A stretch of DNA of 64,000 bases, from NCBI GenBank assembly GCA_039619475.1, contig CM077116.1, positions 298,882,464 through 298,946,463 on the forward strand. The letters are read 5' to 3'. Below the pieces are notes generated by a model. The model had not been told where the DNA came from. It worked only from the letters and a program-made list of their open reading frames with translations, and searched no databases. The position numbers were made by a program, and so were the translations under genes. Positions 13,132 through 27,256 of the stretch are shown one piece after another (positions within the stretch are counted from its first letter, which is position 1; every line of letters begins with the position of its first letter). The stretch comes from Icerya purchasi (Eukaryota; Arthropoda; Insecta; Hemiptera; Monophlebidae).

Positions 13132-16100
13132 TTTTTAAAACCGGATGACAACCGATTCGGTCGAGAGAGCATTCGATGCTACGCGGTTTCTATCGGATTC
13201 TTATTCGTTCTTAATAAAGCCGGTGACTCATCGGTTCACACTTGTCGGCTGCAACCGAAAATGAATCGAAAATGAAACCGTACCGGATAGAACCGAACAA
13301 GTGTGAAGCGAGCCTAACGCTTGTAGGGAGCACGGTGAATTCGAAGTGTGAAAACCGGGCTGATTTGCCGCTGCTACATCTCGATGCTATAAATCATAAA
13401 TAATTTACCAACAACCCCGTTGGAATTTGCGGTAGCCGACACGTCATACCTACTATCGCTAATAAGAGTAGGCGAGAAATCCCAGTGATCGGAAAAGTCG
13501 CACTGCATATATTCCGGTCGTAGAGCGGATAAAATTTCGGGCACCGCATAAATGAGAAACGGCAAAAGCTACAAGTCACACGGGGGTTGTTCTCGATGCG
13601 AATGAGCCACGAAGATTGAATATTTCAACGGAGCGAAAAAATCAATACAATAATAATACTTTGCTAAATACAAGCGCGTTTAAAAATTCGTCCTCCGAAC
13701 CGATACGGAAAAGGTTATCGAACAAAGGAGCAGGAGTTCTTCTCGAAAACATTTTTGCAATATTTTCGTTTATTATTATTATTATTATTATTTATTATTA
13801 TTTATTATTATTATTTTTTATCATTATTATTTTTCATCATTATCATTTATTATCATTATTGCTTATTATCATTATCGTTTATTATTATCATTGTTTATTA
13901 TTATTATTATCCGAGGCGATAGAAGGAGAGGGCTGCTGTTCAAAATGAACTTTGGAGATACCCCCGGTAAAATAGGACGCGCAAAGAGGGACAGAGCATC
14001 TAGAAGCTTTACGACGATGCGGAGAAAATGGCGCTATTTGTATTCTAAAAACCATCTCTGATTCAAAATGAGACTAGCAAAGTAAATATACACCGGTATC
14101 GTATTATCGGCCGTATATATGTATATTTGCATAATTATTCCCCTCCGCGCGCCGCTGCTAGTACCGCTTCAATATACATCCGGCCGTAGCAATGACGATG
14201 ATATTAATAATAGCTTCATCTCGTTCGTTTGGCACATTTGCAACACGTAGATAGATTTTCAAAGTTTACCTTCAACTGCCTTGCCGAGACTGAACGTAAA
14301 ACCGCCAAATTGCTTATGGCCGATAGGGCTTTAATGTTATTATTACTGTCAAGTACGACGCGTGCTGACGGCGGGTGAGTGTGGGGGGGCAGGAGCTCGT
14401 CTTCTTCCGCCCTTTTTTTTTTTTTTGTAAATTGCGAGAGCTATTCAATTTTACGCGCTGAAATTCTAAACTTCTTCAATTTCAAAACAGCTAAACCCCT
14501 CTTCTTTCCGCACTTGCCGGCCTTTGACGACGCGCTTGTTCTTCTGCGTCTAGATGTGTTAGCGAGACCCTCCCCCACCCCAGGCGCGGTGACGTTACGA
14601 CGGAAGCTTCGAGACGAAATTCGCGGTTCAGCTTAAAACGACCTTTGAATATGGAGCAGAGACTCAAAAATTAAATCATAGACTTCTTTGCTTTTACAAA
14701 CGGCCCCGACAACATTAATTATTGTCTTAGTTCGCGCCGGCTATTAATTAATTCACCTGCGAACGCCGCTGATGCGTGTACACTTCTCTTTCTTTTCATT
14801 CACTCGTCATGCTGTTTTTGAGTGTCGTTGATGATTTTATTCGGTCGCAGCCTCGAATTAAACGATGAACGACGGCCGAAAACACGAGCATAAACCCGTC
14901 GACTCGTCTTTCTCACGATGCTCACCGTCATTATCAGCCGCGTTCTGGTGTTACCGAAACCCCCGTCTCGTTTGCCACTCGGCGTTGCCAATAGACGCAC
15001 GCTAACACCGTTCTTAAGACAAATGGAGATTTCGATTCGCGTATTGCTTCGGTAATTTTTCTTCGCCGCTTGTTTGCCTCGTTAATGTTTTCGGTTTTTC
15101 TTCACATCCGAACATCCGTACAAATAATGGAACAAGAAGAGAAATTCCTGCCTATGAAATTATGTTTGGCCTAAGAAAAATATCGGTAGCCGGTTTCGGC
15201 GCGTTCACCCCTTACTGCGCATGTTTACGCTATATATTTCGCATATTAAACACTCGCTGAAATCGTAAAAGTGTTGCTAGCGCGGTTATATTCTCCGTTC
15301 ATACATGAGTACAGCCCCGAGAGCCGAAAGATTAACGGTGACTCTCACGTTTTGCCCATTTCAGGAAAACTTCGAACTGAAAGAAATAAAACAGCCCCGC
15401 AATAATGTAAAAAGAGTACATCATGCGTTAACATTTTCCGCGCATGAGTCAACATTTAATAGAGCACGTGACGGCTATTATGGTCTGCAAAAAAAAAAAA
15501 AAAAAAACAACAAAAAACAACGATTTATTACTGTTCCTTACTTGGCACGCACTTATTAGTCGCGATACCATTCGCTCCCGATGCCCCGACGCGTAACACA
15601 AGTTTGAGATTTTCATTCGGATTCGTACTGATCTCTCTATCAGTGGCTCTGTAAGTGGCGAGTGAGCGATAAATGAAATGAAAAAAAAAAAACAATTCAT
15701 TATAATAGAGGTGCAAAAGAAAAATTTCGCCGACAGTAAAAGATGATATAATTAAAAGAGGATAGGTTGAAAAAAAAGTTTCAGTCTAATGAAGATAGGG
15801 GAGTAACAGAGAGATCGGTAGAGAAACGAAAATAAAAAAATCACCATAATTGATTCGGAAAAGTAAATTACAATGAAATACAAAGTCGGTTAATTGGGAA
15901 GATAATGAAAAAAAAAAAAAAAAAAAAAAATGGCGCTGAGCGTTTCCCTATGATCCTCCGTTTAGCGTCTACGATTAAAATTCAAAAAACATGGAACATG
16001 CTTTAGCCGTTTGCTGTCCGTTAATACACATCTCTGATACACTTAATTGTTTCTGTACGATACGTTAAAATTGAAGATACGATAATGAACGTTTTGAATT

Positions 16101-17389
16101 CGAAAGAGAATTTATTTAGAATTTTTTTTTTTTTTATTCTTTAGAAGTAATGGACATATATAAGGGGGGGTTTTGTGATAGCTGAAGTAACTTATGTAAT
16201 TTTTAGAATCAATTTTGTCAAAGTGACGAGCAAAGATCAAATCGATACACGATCCCCACGAGTAGCTGGACAATGACCAGGACAAATGAACATCATCAGA
16301 ACACGATAACACGACCGACTGGATATGTAAACGTGTAAACCGATAAGATAACTTTCATTAGAAACTGATTTTTTTTTTTTTTTTTTGAAGAGATTTGCAT
16401 CCATACTTTCTTTCCTTTCCGTAAATTTGCGTAATTTCGATGGTTTATTTCATTCGTCAAAAGTTTTCGTTTCCTTCATTTCATACATATTTCATGAAAA
16501 CTCTATTTTTCAATATTGCTACGTAATCACATTTCTATCATTCATTCGAGACAACAGTTTTATATCTTTTTTTTTTTTTTGTACATGCAACCATTACAAT
16601 GCAGAATAATCACATTTACATTTAGACGTCGATGAACGACATCACCATGACAAACGAACATCATCGGAGCGTGTCCGAACACGACTGACTTATAAGGCAA
16701 CTGGAAGAAAAGGCTGTATTCTTATTTATCTCCCGTGTAACACCCTCGCGTTCCACTTCAATGTGTGTCGTTTTCTACTAGTTAGGTCACGGCTAAAGCA
16801 TGCTAGCTCAGAAACTGATTAGTGACGAAGGGGGGTTTAAGAGGGCCACCACTGGTATAAAATGTGGATTTGGCCTGTGGATGACGGAGATGATAATTTG
16901 ATATTTGAAATTTAAAAGCGCCAAAGGTGGAAGAAAACAGACGATTCGTAGCGTTGCGAACGTAAACGGAAAAGCTCAGACATCGGTGCTACTGAAATGG
17001 GAAAACTATACCGGATGCAGTGGTAAAACCATGCAAGGGTGCCTAGTCTACAGCGATCGACGGCGTAAGATTAATTGCGGACATCTTGTTGTCGACCGCT
17101 TTTTAAAAGTTTCATTGTAAAATGTAATAAATACTTACAGGTTGAGCATATACACCGGCACTAACTTGGCTGTTTCGTTTGCGGGAAAATAAAAAAAAAT
17201 AAAAACAACAGACGATGTAGAGTTTGCACTAATAAAGAGAAGAGAAAGAAAATGGAGCGCTAGAGAGAAAAAAACCAAATAGACAGGGGACGTGTAAAAA
17301 GTCGGTCGACAGAAAGCCATTAATGTTAACGAAAAAAACGATAAAAACAATTCTATTTTACCTTTTTTTTTTTTTTTCTTTTCAAACAG
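13132..17389. other. Non-coding, with CG-rich islands (possible 5' intron or upstream DNA)
   Basis: 13.1-15.3 kb is rich in CG dinucleotides and contains TAATTA-type sites, suggesting regulatory DNA. 13770-13910 is a TTA-rich simple repeat. A frame at about 13555-13760 reads like an unstructured protein segment (NNNTLLNTSAFKNSSSEPIR) but lacks convincing splice sites. Several long A/T homopolymers follow to 17.4 kb. Confidence 0.4.
13770..13910. repeat. (TTA)n-rich simple repeat
   Basis: Imperfect TTA/TTATT/CATTA repeat of about 140 bp. Confidence 0.85.
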
Positions 17390-17569
17390 AACAAAATTTC
17401 TCGCGGCGTAGGCACTGGAAGAGGAAAAAAATACCAAACAAAGTGTTCGGCAAATGCGGACGATTCGGACAAACCGGAACAGTGCAATTTGTGCCACAAA
17501 AAGTTCAAGAACATACCAGCGCTGAATGGCCACATGCGTCTACACGGCGGATACTTCCGAAAATTACGG
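17390..17569 (+). CDS. Exon: N-side C2H2 zinc finger
   Basis: First exon that can be recognised. It follows a strong polypyrimidine tract ending in CAAACAG and stops at a GTAATT donor; it is 180 bp and phase 0 at both ends. It encodes a basic linker and one C2H2 finger (CNLCHKKF ... ALNGHMRLH) followed by GGYFRKLR. The ALNGHMRLHGGYF stretch is typical of the family's first finger. No in-frame ATG lies inside, so coding exons must exist upstream. Confidence 0.85.
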
Positions 17570-20500
17570 GTAATTAACGTTTGCCGTATTACATTTACCT
17601 AAAGCTATCCTCGCTCTCGGTCGACATCTACAATTATATCGATAATCATTAGTGTCGAATTACTCCTAATACATAAATACATATATGTATGTGATCGAAG
17701 TAATGGTAAATGATGTTTTTTGAGGATTTTCAGCTAAAATGTTCCGGAAAACGTTTCTTCGGTAATTTTTTACGCATCACTTGCACTACGTGTCGTTATC
17801 GACCAGTTAAAAAAAAAAAATCCGCATAAAAAATGCCTAAATTTTCGTTGCAACGATGCAGATTAGATCAGCTTTGAAAATTTTAAGCGTCATTCTTTAT
17901 ATATCACTCTACATAAATATAAATATTTTAACTGAAGTAGTATCGTGTGCCTATTCCGATCTACTGCTGCATGCAGGCATTCCCTAGGTGTTGTACGACG
18001 AGCCCCATTTTTGAGTTCTGCGTGATAAACACATGCATACTTACAGACGTCACGAAAAAACAGACAAAAATACTTCCTTTTATCTTCCGTATAAGGGGAA
18101 GTAATCCAGGATGGTCGAAATATCCGTTGAAATATCGCATTAAACATTTTTCACGATTATAATACTTCTCCTTTACTTTGTACAAGGAAACGGAAAAAAA
18201 TCTTAGCAATCGTTCTACAACACAGCATTCAATCATAAAGTAACGAGGTTTAACCGTGGGACAAAAAAGTGTAGTGTACCGCGAGCTAAGAATGACGTAG
18301 TCATTAATTTATATGTATGTATGTGTCCTATACGTAACTTATGCGTAAATTTCGTTAATCAGAATGAAGTGACCGGCAGGCTGGAACTTTTGTTCAGTGA
18401 CTTTGTCGATTCCGAAACATGTACGTTTTTTAACTTCCAGCGTATACTGCCTTAAATTTCTAGTTTTTCTATTTATTACTCTGTGCGCATTAGGTCTCCG
18501 AGCAGAGTTCTGTTTTAAGATACATTGAACGGCTCAACCAGCAGCTATATAATCGTTACATTTCCGAAAACTGCTGAATATTTCTTCAACTATCGTCTCC
18601 TTCCTGGTTGAAAATTAAACATAGACGCGCGTCTATGCGAATATTTCAATACAGTCCGAGGAAACCACACTTTTATCTTTAGATCGGTTTCTTCAACAAT
18701 CCAATAAACCACCAGTTCAGACGTGACGGACATCATCACGATTTCTTTTTTCAAAGGTTTACGTGTCATCTTGAAAAATGTAATTCACTCATGAATCTCG
18801 CGAAAGCTCTCGTTTCGAAACATTTTTCAGTTTCTCAATTTTCGTTTGAAATTGTTTCCGAATAGCTTGCTATATTTTCTACAAAATGTAAACCCATCTC
18901 TAGTTTTAAGAAAAAGTAATAAGATAAAGCAGGATTATATTTTTAATTTTAATTCATTTCCACGATATCGATTATTTATTAAACACGAAACTAGTCGACG
19001 TATATAATCAAATAAAATGTGTCTTTCGTATTTTCACAAATCTATTGAGATTTAAGATTTCCGATTGTTAAACTATTTATCGACAAATAAAAAAATATAT
19101 AAAAATATAAAAATATAAAAATTAATTTACTTTTTTAATCTCTTAAAAGTGAAAAAAACGCACGTATAAAAAACATACCATACTTTTACTGAAGGGGTGA
19201 AAATATTTAATTTTTTCGGTCCGCATTTGCATTTGCATGCTTCACGTTACAAACTGTGTCGTTTTACCCTTAAAAGACGACGCTCGCTATAAATTGCCTA
19301 GAGAAGAAAACTTTTATTTTATAAATATAAAAAACAACAACAACAAACGTACGTAAAAATGAAAATAGTGAAAAATTTAGAAGGAAAAAAAAGCCGGTAA
19401 TAATTTAAATTTGAGAAAATAACAAATAGCCCAAAAAAACACAGTCTACAAAAAAATGTTATACAAAAGTTCAGACCTTCCGACAAACACAGGCAGTCTC
19501 TGTTGCTTTAAAATATAAACGAAACATCGATAATAATTCTGTGTTCAGGGGGAAGCAGAAAAGCAAAAATAGGGGAAGCGGGAAAAACGATAAAAAAAAC
19601 TGGCATAACTAAGAAGGAAGACGAAAAAAAGAAAACAACAATAAAAATCATCTGTAATAATAACCCGGAAAGCGCGAGATTCGCGGTTCGGTCTGCGAAG
19701 GAAGAGACAACAATGTAGGAAGAAGGTGGTAATTAATGGGGCCGCTATCAGGCATGTCAACCAGAAATAAAACGTTCCTAAAAGTTATTATTACCCATAA
19801 TTCCGCTAAACTTGTCGCAAAAGTGCGGTTGCAAAGTTTTATTCGCTAATCAGCTCGGGGATGACGCTTTCCGCTTTACCTGCTCATCTCTTTCGCCGCG
19901 TGTTCGTCCGCAATAACGACAACAACAATATTTAGCTGCAAATAAAGGAAGACCCGGGCGAGGTCGATAATCGCATCTGCGGCAGAATAAATGTTCCGGA
20001 CCGTCACATCGGGACGACACTCTGGATACGCGGGTGTCGTGATAAATTACCAGTGTGCGGACGCAACGAAAAAAATCATAGTGAACGCAATTGAAACGGA
20101 AGCAGAGGAACAAGTAAAAGACCCGGTTAAAACCGAAATGATGAAATTGCATTCAGACACGCGTGCGCATGCCAGCCTATACAGGTTTTCGTACCGGTCT
20201 GCAAAGAACACATATCCTGCTGTTACAGTGTTTCCGACTTGCACGGCTCCCGGCTGCACCGAAATACTTTAGCCGCTACCGAGCCACGGAAGGCGCGTGC
20301 CCTAATGCACCTAGAAAACAACGATCTGACAACATTTGAGCAAACTGCCGGAACGCAGCCATACCCCTAATGTATTTCAAACTCGCATTTCGTGCGCGGA
20401 TACTTACGTGTTCTTTTCTCCGGTTTTATTCGGACATGCATTTTTTTCTTTTTCAAAAATAAACAAAAAGTCGTAATTATTATCATAAAAAAAAAAACAA

Positions 20501-23500
20501 AAAAAAACAAAAAACAATGTTACCATTAAGCGCGTAAGAAGTTGAAAACACGGCAAATTTCAACATCTGGCATGATTTTAGAATAACCCACCATCGTTAT
20601 AGCTAACGTTCCATATTTCAAAATAGGCTTTGCTCATTTGACCCATCGGCGATGTCGACAAGTTCTTCGTGTATATGTAAGTAGTCAGATACTTCTAAAA
20701 TAAACAAAAAATATACAGAGAAACAAACAAAAGTACAAATTTACGTATATTTTCGTACCATCCTCATATGTACGTACATATATGGTGTGCGTAAGGGCTT
20801 ATAGATGAGGCGGAAATGTTCATACGTAAATAAACGAACCGAAATATAGAGAAGACAAAAGAACTCATTAATTTATGTATACATTCGTAATACATATACA
20901 TGTTTTTTTTTGTACTCTTCACATATCCCCACGGCGTGAGGGATATATATCGATGAAGCTAACAGTGTTTCAGAAAAGATACGTAAAAAGCCCAAATTTT
21001 GACGAAATTAATCCGCGCCGAAACAAGTATCGTTTAAATGAGATTTCATTTTTATAAAATGTAAAACACTTGTAAATCACACAGTAAATAATGATGAATG
21101 TCAATTTGTATGAGAGGCCTACCTAGCAAAAAAAATACTTTCATAGCGATGAATTAATTATATACCTGTCCACTATAACGTATTATAATCACAAAACAGT
21201 AAACATCACGTAATTACGTAGTTTAGATTCCTTGGCTGATTGGGCTGTTGCTCTTTTTTGACGTACCCATAAAAAAAAAAAGGAAAAAACGTAGTTGTTC
21301 GCAAAAACGTTTCCGAATCTAGCCCACTATCAGCTAAAAGCGAAAACTTGCTGCGGTATACTTCTAGCGAACAAGGTAACAGAATTTTCTTTTAATCGCT
21401 CACGCCGATCTCTTATTTCTATTCTTAAACTCTCGCTTCGTTATAAAAAATGCTTAATAAAATAAACGATAAAAAAAGAAATAAAAAACGAAAAATAACT
21501 TTCTTAAGCAAGCTAATAAACAATAATCAAAAAGAAATTTACTAATAAAAATGAGACAAATGTTATATAAACCCCCACTTTTGCAAACCTACTGCGAATC
21601 TCCCGTTTTTTCTAAAATTTTTCTTCTCTAAAATGTCTTTGTCCTCTGCATATTTCGTTTATCGGAAATTCCCAGAGCTGTTTTTAATATATACATAATC
21701 ATCTTACTTCTTGTTTCCATTCTGACCGTCAGCTACGCCCCCGAAAACGTTATAATATATCGCTTATGTTTGTTACCTCGTCATTATGTTTTACTTTCAT
21801 AATAAACTCGTCTGTGAAATTTACTATCTTTTGACGCTTACCCTAAGATAACACGTATGAATCGCGAAGATAAAAATTCGAGAAAATTCAAGAAACAACA
21901 ATTCAAAAAACAACAATTAATTTCCGAATTGTAATAGAAATTTTTGATATAAATGATTCGTAATAAACAAGGCCACTATAGTATCGAACAAAGCTACAAT
22001 TACATACTTTTTTTTTTTAAAAAAAAAGATAAAGATAAAAAAGCAAAACGGTTGCGATAGAGATTTTGAAATCTTATAGGGAGGTACTTAGAACACCGTA
22101 CTAAAAACATTTAGAAATCCGAAGAACGTTTAGGAAAACAACGACATACTGACCGGAACAGAAACATTTCCGAATAGGAATTAAATTAAACAGTCACACA
22201 TCAATCCAATAATAGAATATAGTAGCTAAAATAAATTTTAAAAAAGAAGATCCGGAACGCACTGGTGACGCTAATTTTTTCAGACTTTAATTCGGAACAC
22301 TATTCAGGAAGAATCGATATTTTTCGTTTAAAAGTACTTGTTCTATTAATGGTTTTTAACACTTTTAATTTTTTTCAATTAAAAGCGTTTGATAAATTTC
22401 ATAAATTGCTAAATGCAAAGTAGAAGTGAAAGATGCACATGGTTTTCGGTGCATTTTATATAATTTTGATAAAATTTCTTATTTTCTAAAATGATGCTTA
22501 ATAATTTTTTTTTCTTTTTTAACGTATATAAAATCTGTTTTTTAGTTGTTTTTTTTTTTTATTTTGAATGACAATATTTCATATAATATTACTTATAAAT
22601 AATTTATAATTTTTCTATCACGTATACATTAAGAATTTATATTATTACACCTTAAAATAAACTTTCAAAATCGACGTGCAAAATAATTTTATCGAAAAAT
22701 AAAGCCTATGACATTTTAACACCTTACACTAGTGAAAAATAATTCGCGACAAGTCAGCTTAATGTTGTAGAGTTTTTTCTAGTCGATTTAAAGATAAATA
22801 ATGTTTTTCCACTTTTTACACTTTATAGAAAAGCAATAGGTTAAAAGTGTATTTTGGTCAATTATAAATGTAATTCTAATATTGATTCTGTACTAAGGTT
22901 CTAATAACAAAGTTTCGAATGTTATTGCTGCTTCTAATAACCGTACAAACATTTTTGTTTTGTTTTTGTTTTTTTTGTTTCTTTTTGCTTTTTTTTTTTT
23001 GATTTTATAAATGGACGGTTAATAATAATAGCGCAGACTTTTCGGAAACCACCATTTTTAATCCGGATTTTTGATAGGAAATACCGGGAGCGAGAGAAAT
23101 AATTTTAGTCTGTATCTTGTACTAGCCATTTTTCACTATGGAAATCTTAAAAGCGGAAGATACAGCTGATAAATCCAAAAAACATGAGCATATTTGCCCT
23201 GTGAGACCCACAACTTATTCTTTAAAAAAAAAAATAATGCTAAGTAATATACTGTGGCAATAGCGATAAATTTGATGACGTAAAAAACAACAACGGTTTA
23301 TTTAATAGATATCCGAATACATCGAGAAACGGTTTGATTTATTCAAATTTTACATTATATTACATCGAAATATTCCGAGAAAGCCGCCTTCGTTTAAATA
23401 ATCTAACGAGTTGAATTATTACGTTATTAATGTAGTTTTTAGCGAGGATCTTGATGTTTTCAAGGCGTATCCGATGTGATTCATTAATCAAACGTTAAAT

Positions 23501-26500
23501 TTATATTCGTTTTAAACGTAGCAAGAAATGGAAGCCAAAAAAGCGGAAAAGAAATCAAACAGTCGCACTCTTCAAACAGCCAGCATTAATGTACGAGCAT
23601 TGATTGAAGAAAAGATCATTCAAAAACGTATCAATTCGTTGGCATCAAACCTCATCGCCGAAGCAAACAGTAAGTGAACCGTTTTTGGAGAAAATTAATA
23701 GCACACTAAACAATTATAGCGCACTATGAAAGCAATCTCGCACTGATCGAGTTTTTTGTTTGCTATTTGCACTATTCTATTTTGTCCGTAGCAATAATTG
23801 TCTCCCCATACATGTATATTAAGTGTGCCCACGGATGGTACATGCCGCGCGTGAGGGCTGACCGTAACGTGAAGCAATATGGCACGATAGTCTGCACGTT
23901 TAGCGGCTTAAACGACGATAATCATTTCTTTTTCTGTGCACACGAATAAGCAAAAAACGCACAAGAAAATGGAAAATAAATAAATAAGAACTAGAAGAGG
24001 AAAAAATACATTTTTCCGTTAACCGCGAAATGTGGTTTAAACTGTATAATCAGCTTTCGTTACATATTTTTCGTCCGCTTTTGACTGTCTATTTCGAAAT
24101 GTGTACTGCTTACGCTATCAGCTAATCAATTTAACCCCCTTTCCCCAGCATATATTTTTTTGCAAAACAAATAGGTCTACATTAATTGAAAAAATTGATC
24201 TTTCGCGAAAATGTTATCCCGCCTACGCGTCTATTTATTGAAATGTATAATACTGCCAACGGAGACGATATTGTGACCGAAAGAACGTATGTATATAAAA
24301 GGGTCAGTTGAAAAGTAATGGCTCCACCGCTCTCTAAACCCGGTTCTAATTGAAATGAATTAAATAAGTTTTTTCCATCTACTCCTGTCTTCTGCCAGGT
24401 GGAATGCATTATTCGGCACACTGAACCCGGTTAGTGCCTTCACTCGATCCGACCACCGCATTGTGCATCTTCCTCTAGGTCGCTGAGAACATCGAGTTCT
24501 CCTTTCTTGCTACGTGCCCAAAATATCTTATTGTATTTTAATTTATTTCTGCCAACAATCTTGTCTCCACCTTTAGTTCGTCGAACACCCATGCGTTAGA
24601 TCTATGAGCACTCCACGGTATCCGAAGCATTTTCCTGTAGATTTCCATTTCGAAGGCATTCTCATCTATTCTTTTAATCGTCCAAGTTTCGGATGCATAG
24701 GTCGCGATTGGAAAAATCAGTGCTTTGACCAATTTTAACTTTGTGTTCCTCGTTATAGCTGTGCCTTTCCATAATTTCCCCAGTTTCATTGCTGCCTCTC
24801 TTGCTAATACGCCTTTTCGAATTCTCCTGTATTTGCAACCAGTACGCCGAGGTAGGTAAATTCATTTACTACATCATATTCCGGAATTATCGTAGTCTCC
24901 GGCTGGATATTTTTGGGGCCCTGTCTATTATCATCACTTTAGACTTGGTCTGTTCACTTGTAAACTATACTTTGCACGCGCATTATTCAGTTTATTAATG
25001 AACTCTATTAAGTCTTTCTTGGATGAAGCAAATAGCGCTATATCATCTACGTAGCGTAAATTGTTAACCTTGTGCCCTCCTATTTTGATTCCTTCTTTCC
25101 AGTCCTCTAGGACATCGCGCATAATGTACCGAGTGTATACATTGAACAGAATCTGAGATAGGATGCATCCCTGTCTGACTCCTGCGCCAATCTTGAAAGG
25201 ACGTGAATTAATAGTGTTAACTCTTTTCGTGTTCACGCTGCTGTTATATAAGTTACTAATAATCTCTAGTATACATTGCGGAGTTCCTATTTCGTTCAGT
25301 ATGTGCCATAATTTGTACCATATTATCTAGTCAAATACCTTAGATAAGTCAATAAAACATACATACATTTCCAAGTTAAATTCACGCGACTTTTCTACGA
25401 TTACTCGGAGGTTTAAAATTTGATCTCTAGTTCCTCTTCCTGTCATGAATCCTGCCTGTTCTTTTAATGTATAAGGCAGCAGGGCTACACTTTAAGTCCT
25501 TCATTTATAATATTAAGTAGAACTTTGCTGGCGTGCGCTATAAGGGATACCATCCTACAGTTCTTACAAATTAATGGCGATCCATTTTTACATATGGGGA
25601 GGAAAATCGATTTACACCAATCTGTTTTGCTTTTTTCTTCTGGCCTGGGTGCGCCAGCGGTCTTGACCCAACAACATGATAATTCGAACTAAATAGCCAG
25701 GCGATCAGAATTGGAACTCGCAAAGGAGAGCAACAGCGGAACAACTGAAGGCAAAGGGAAGGAAAAGATATAGGTAGCTTTGAAGGGAGTAGGACGACCC
25801 AAAGCTAAAAGTTGGACGTATAGAAGGGAGCGTTCGTTGAGAAGTGGAGAACATTAGGATATGATTTGAATCACAAATAGAAGGAGGCTGAGAAGCATGA
25901 AGAGAGCAGAAAGGAGAAGGAAAGCGAATATCGAAAGCGAGAAGAAGGGAGTAGTCTAGTTAAGGAAACAACAGTGGAACAACGACAGACAGGAATAGAA
26001 TGAAACCAAGGAAAGAAACGAGGAACTGGTTGAGTCAGACGGTACTGCAAATAGCGATTTAAGAATAAAGATTCAGCCAAAGTCTGGAATGATTAGAGCG
26101 CGATAAGGAAAAAATGTCTGAAGAAGGGAAAGAGTCGAGGAAAGGACCATTGCGGGCGGCTGAACGAGCTAAAGAGTTAGCTCAGTCGTTGCCCTCTATA
26201 TTGGAATGATTAGGAACCCGTAGAAAGTCTATAAGGATGGAACGGGACGAAAATAAAGTGGAGACGACAGATCGAATTGAGAAAATGATACCGTCAGAGG
26301 AATGAGAAGGAGGAGAGGAGATGGCTTGAAGAACGCTTTGAGAATCCGAAACGATTAGGAATTTTCGAACACTTGTAGAGGATATAAAATAAATGGCACA
26401 AAGAATTGAGATCAATTCGGCCGAGAAGATAGAGCAAAAAGAAGGAAGTCTGAAGGACTCAGAGTGCAGGAACGAAGGAGACGTAAACGCACCACCCACG

Positions 26501-27209
26501 CCCCCATCACTCTTGGATCCATCCGTGAAGATTAAGATACGGTAAGGAAAAGTAGAGTCTCCCACTCCTGAAATTTTATCCGAATCTGCGCCACTCAACC
26601 TCTATTCATTCATCGTTCACTCCTCGGTTATCGATTCTTAATAAAACGTCTTTCCATTTCTTCATCCGGTTCTATATTCCTTCCTATCTTCATATCAAAA
26701 ACCACTGACGCTTTGCGCCTCATAGAATCCCGATTCTATCGCATATAGCTGCTCGTATTTCCAAATTTTCTCCCTACGTTCTCTCTTATAACAATCGTCC
26801 TTACTTTTCTTATGACTTTAACAGCATATGGCACCCTATAAATTTCTCTTCCCTCCCGATCCGAGCTAATTCTTCCTCTCACAATGTAGTTAACTACGAA
26901 TTCCTTCATCTGCTACACCAATCTGTTGGCAATTGCCTAGTGTTCCATATTTCTCTGCATATGTTGCATATCAAGTTTATTCCATTATCCTTTACTTCTT
27001 TCAACGTTTCCGCCAATATTCCATCATCTCCATTTTTCTCTTTTCAATTTTTAGAACCGATTTTAAAAAGGTGGAAACATTACTTCTCGACTGACTTCTG
27101 CTATTTAAGTGGTAACATTTAGTGACACAAAGTGTCGATTGCTGAACTTTTGCTACAGAACGGAATAACTATTCATATTAAGCTTTAAAAACTCTACACC
27201 TAAAAAATA

Positions 27210-27256
<47 letters not shown>

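Noticed and set aside
16905..17120. 71-codon plus frame just upstream of the finger exon
   Set aside because: No start context, donor in phase or similarity to the family; left as non-coding.
20047..20272. Overlapping frames in the 20-kb CG-rich island
   Set aside because: Complementary shadows of each other; no domain and no splice signals fitting the host gene's phase.
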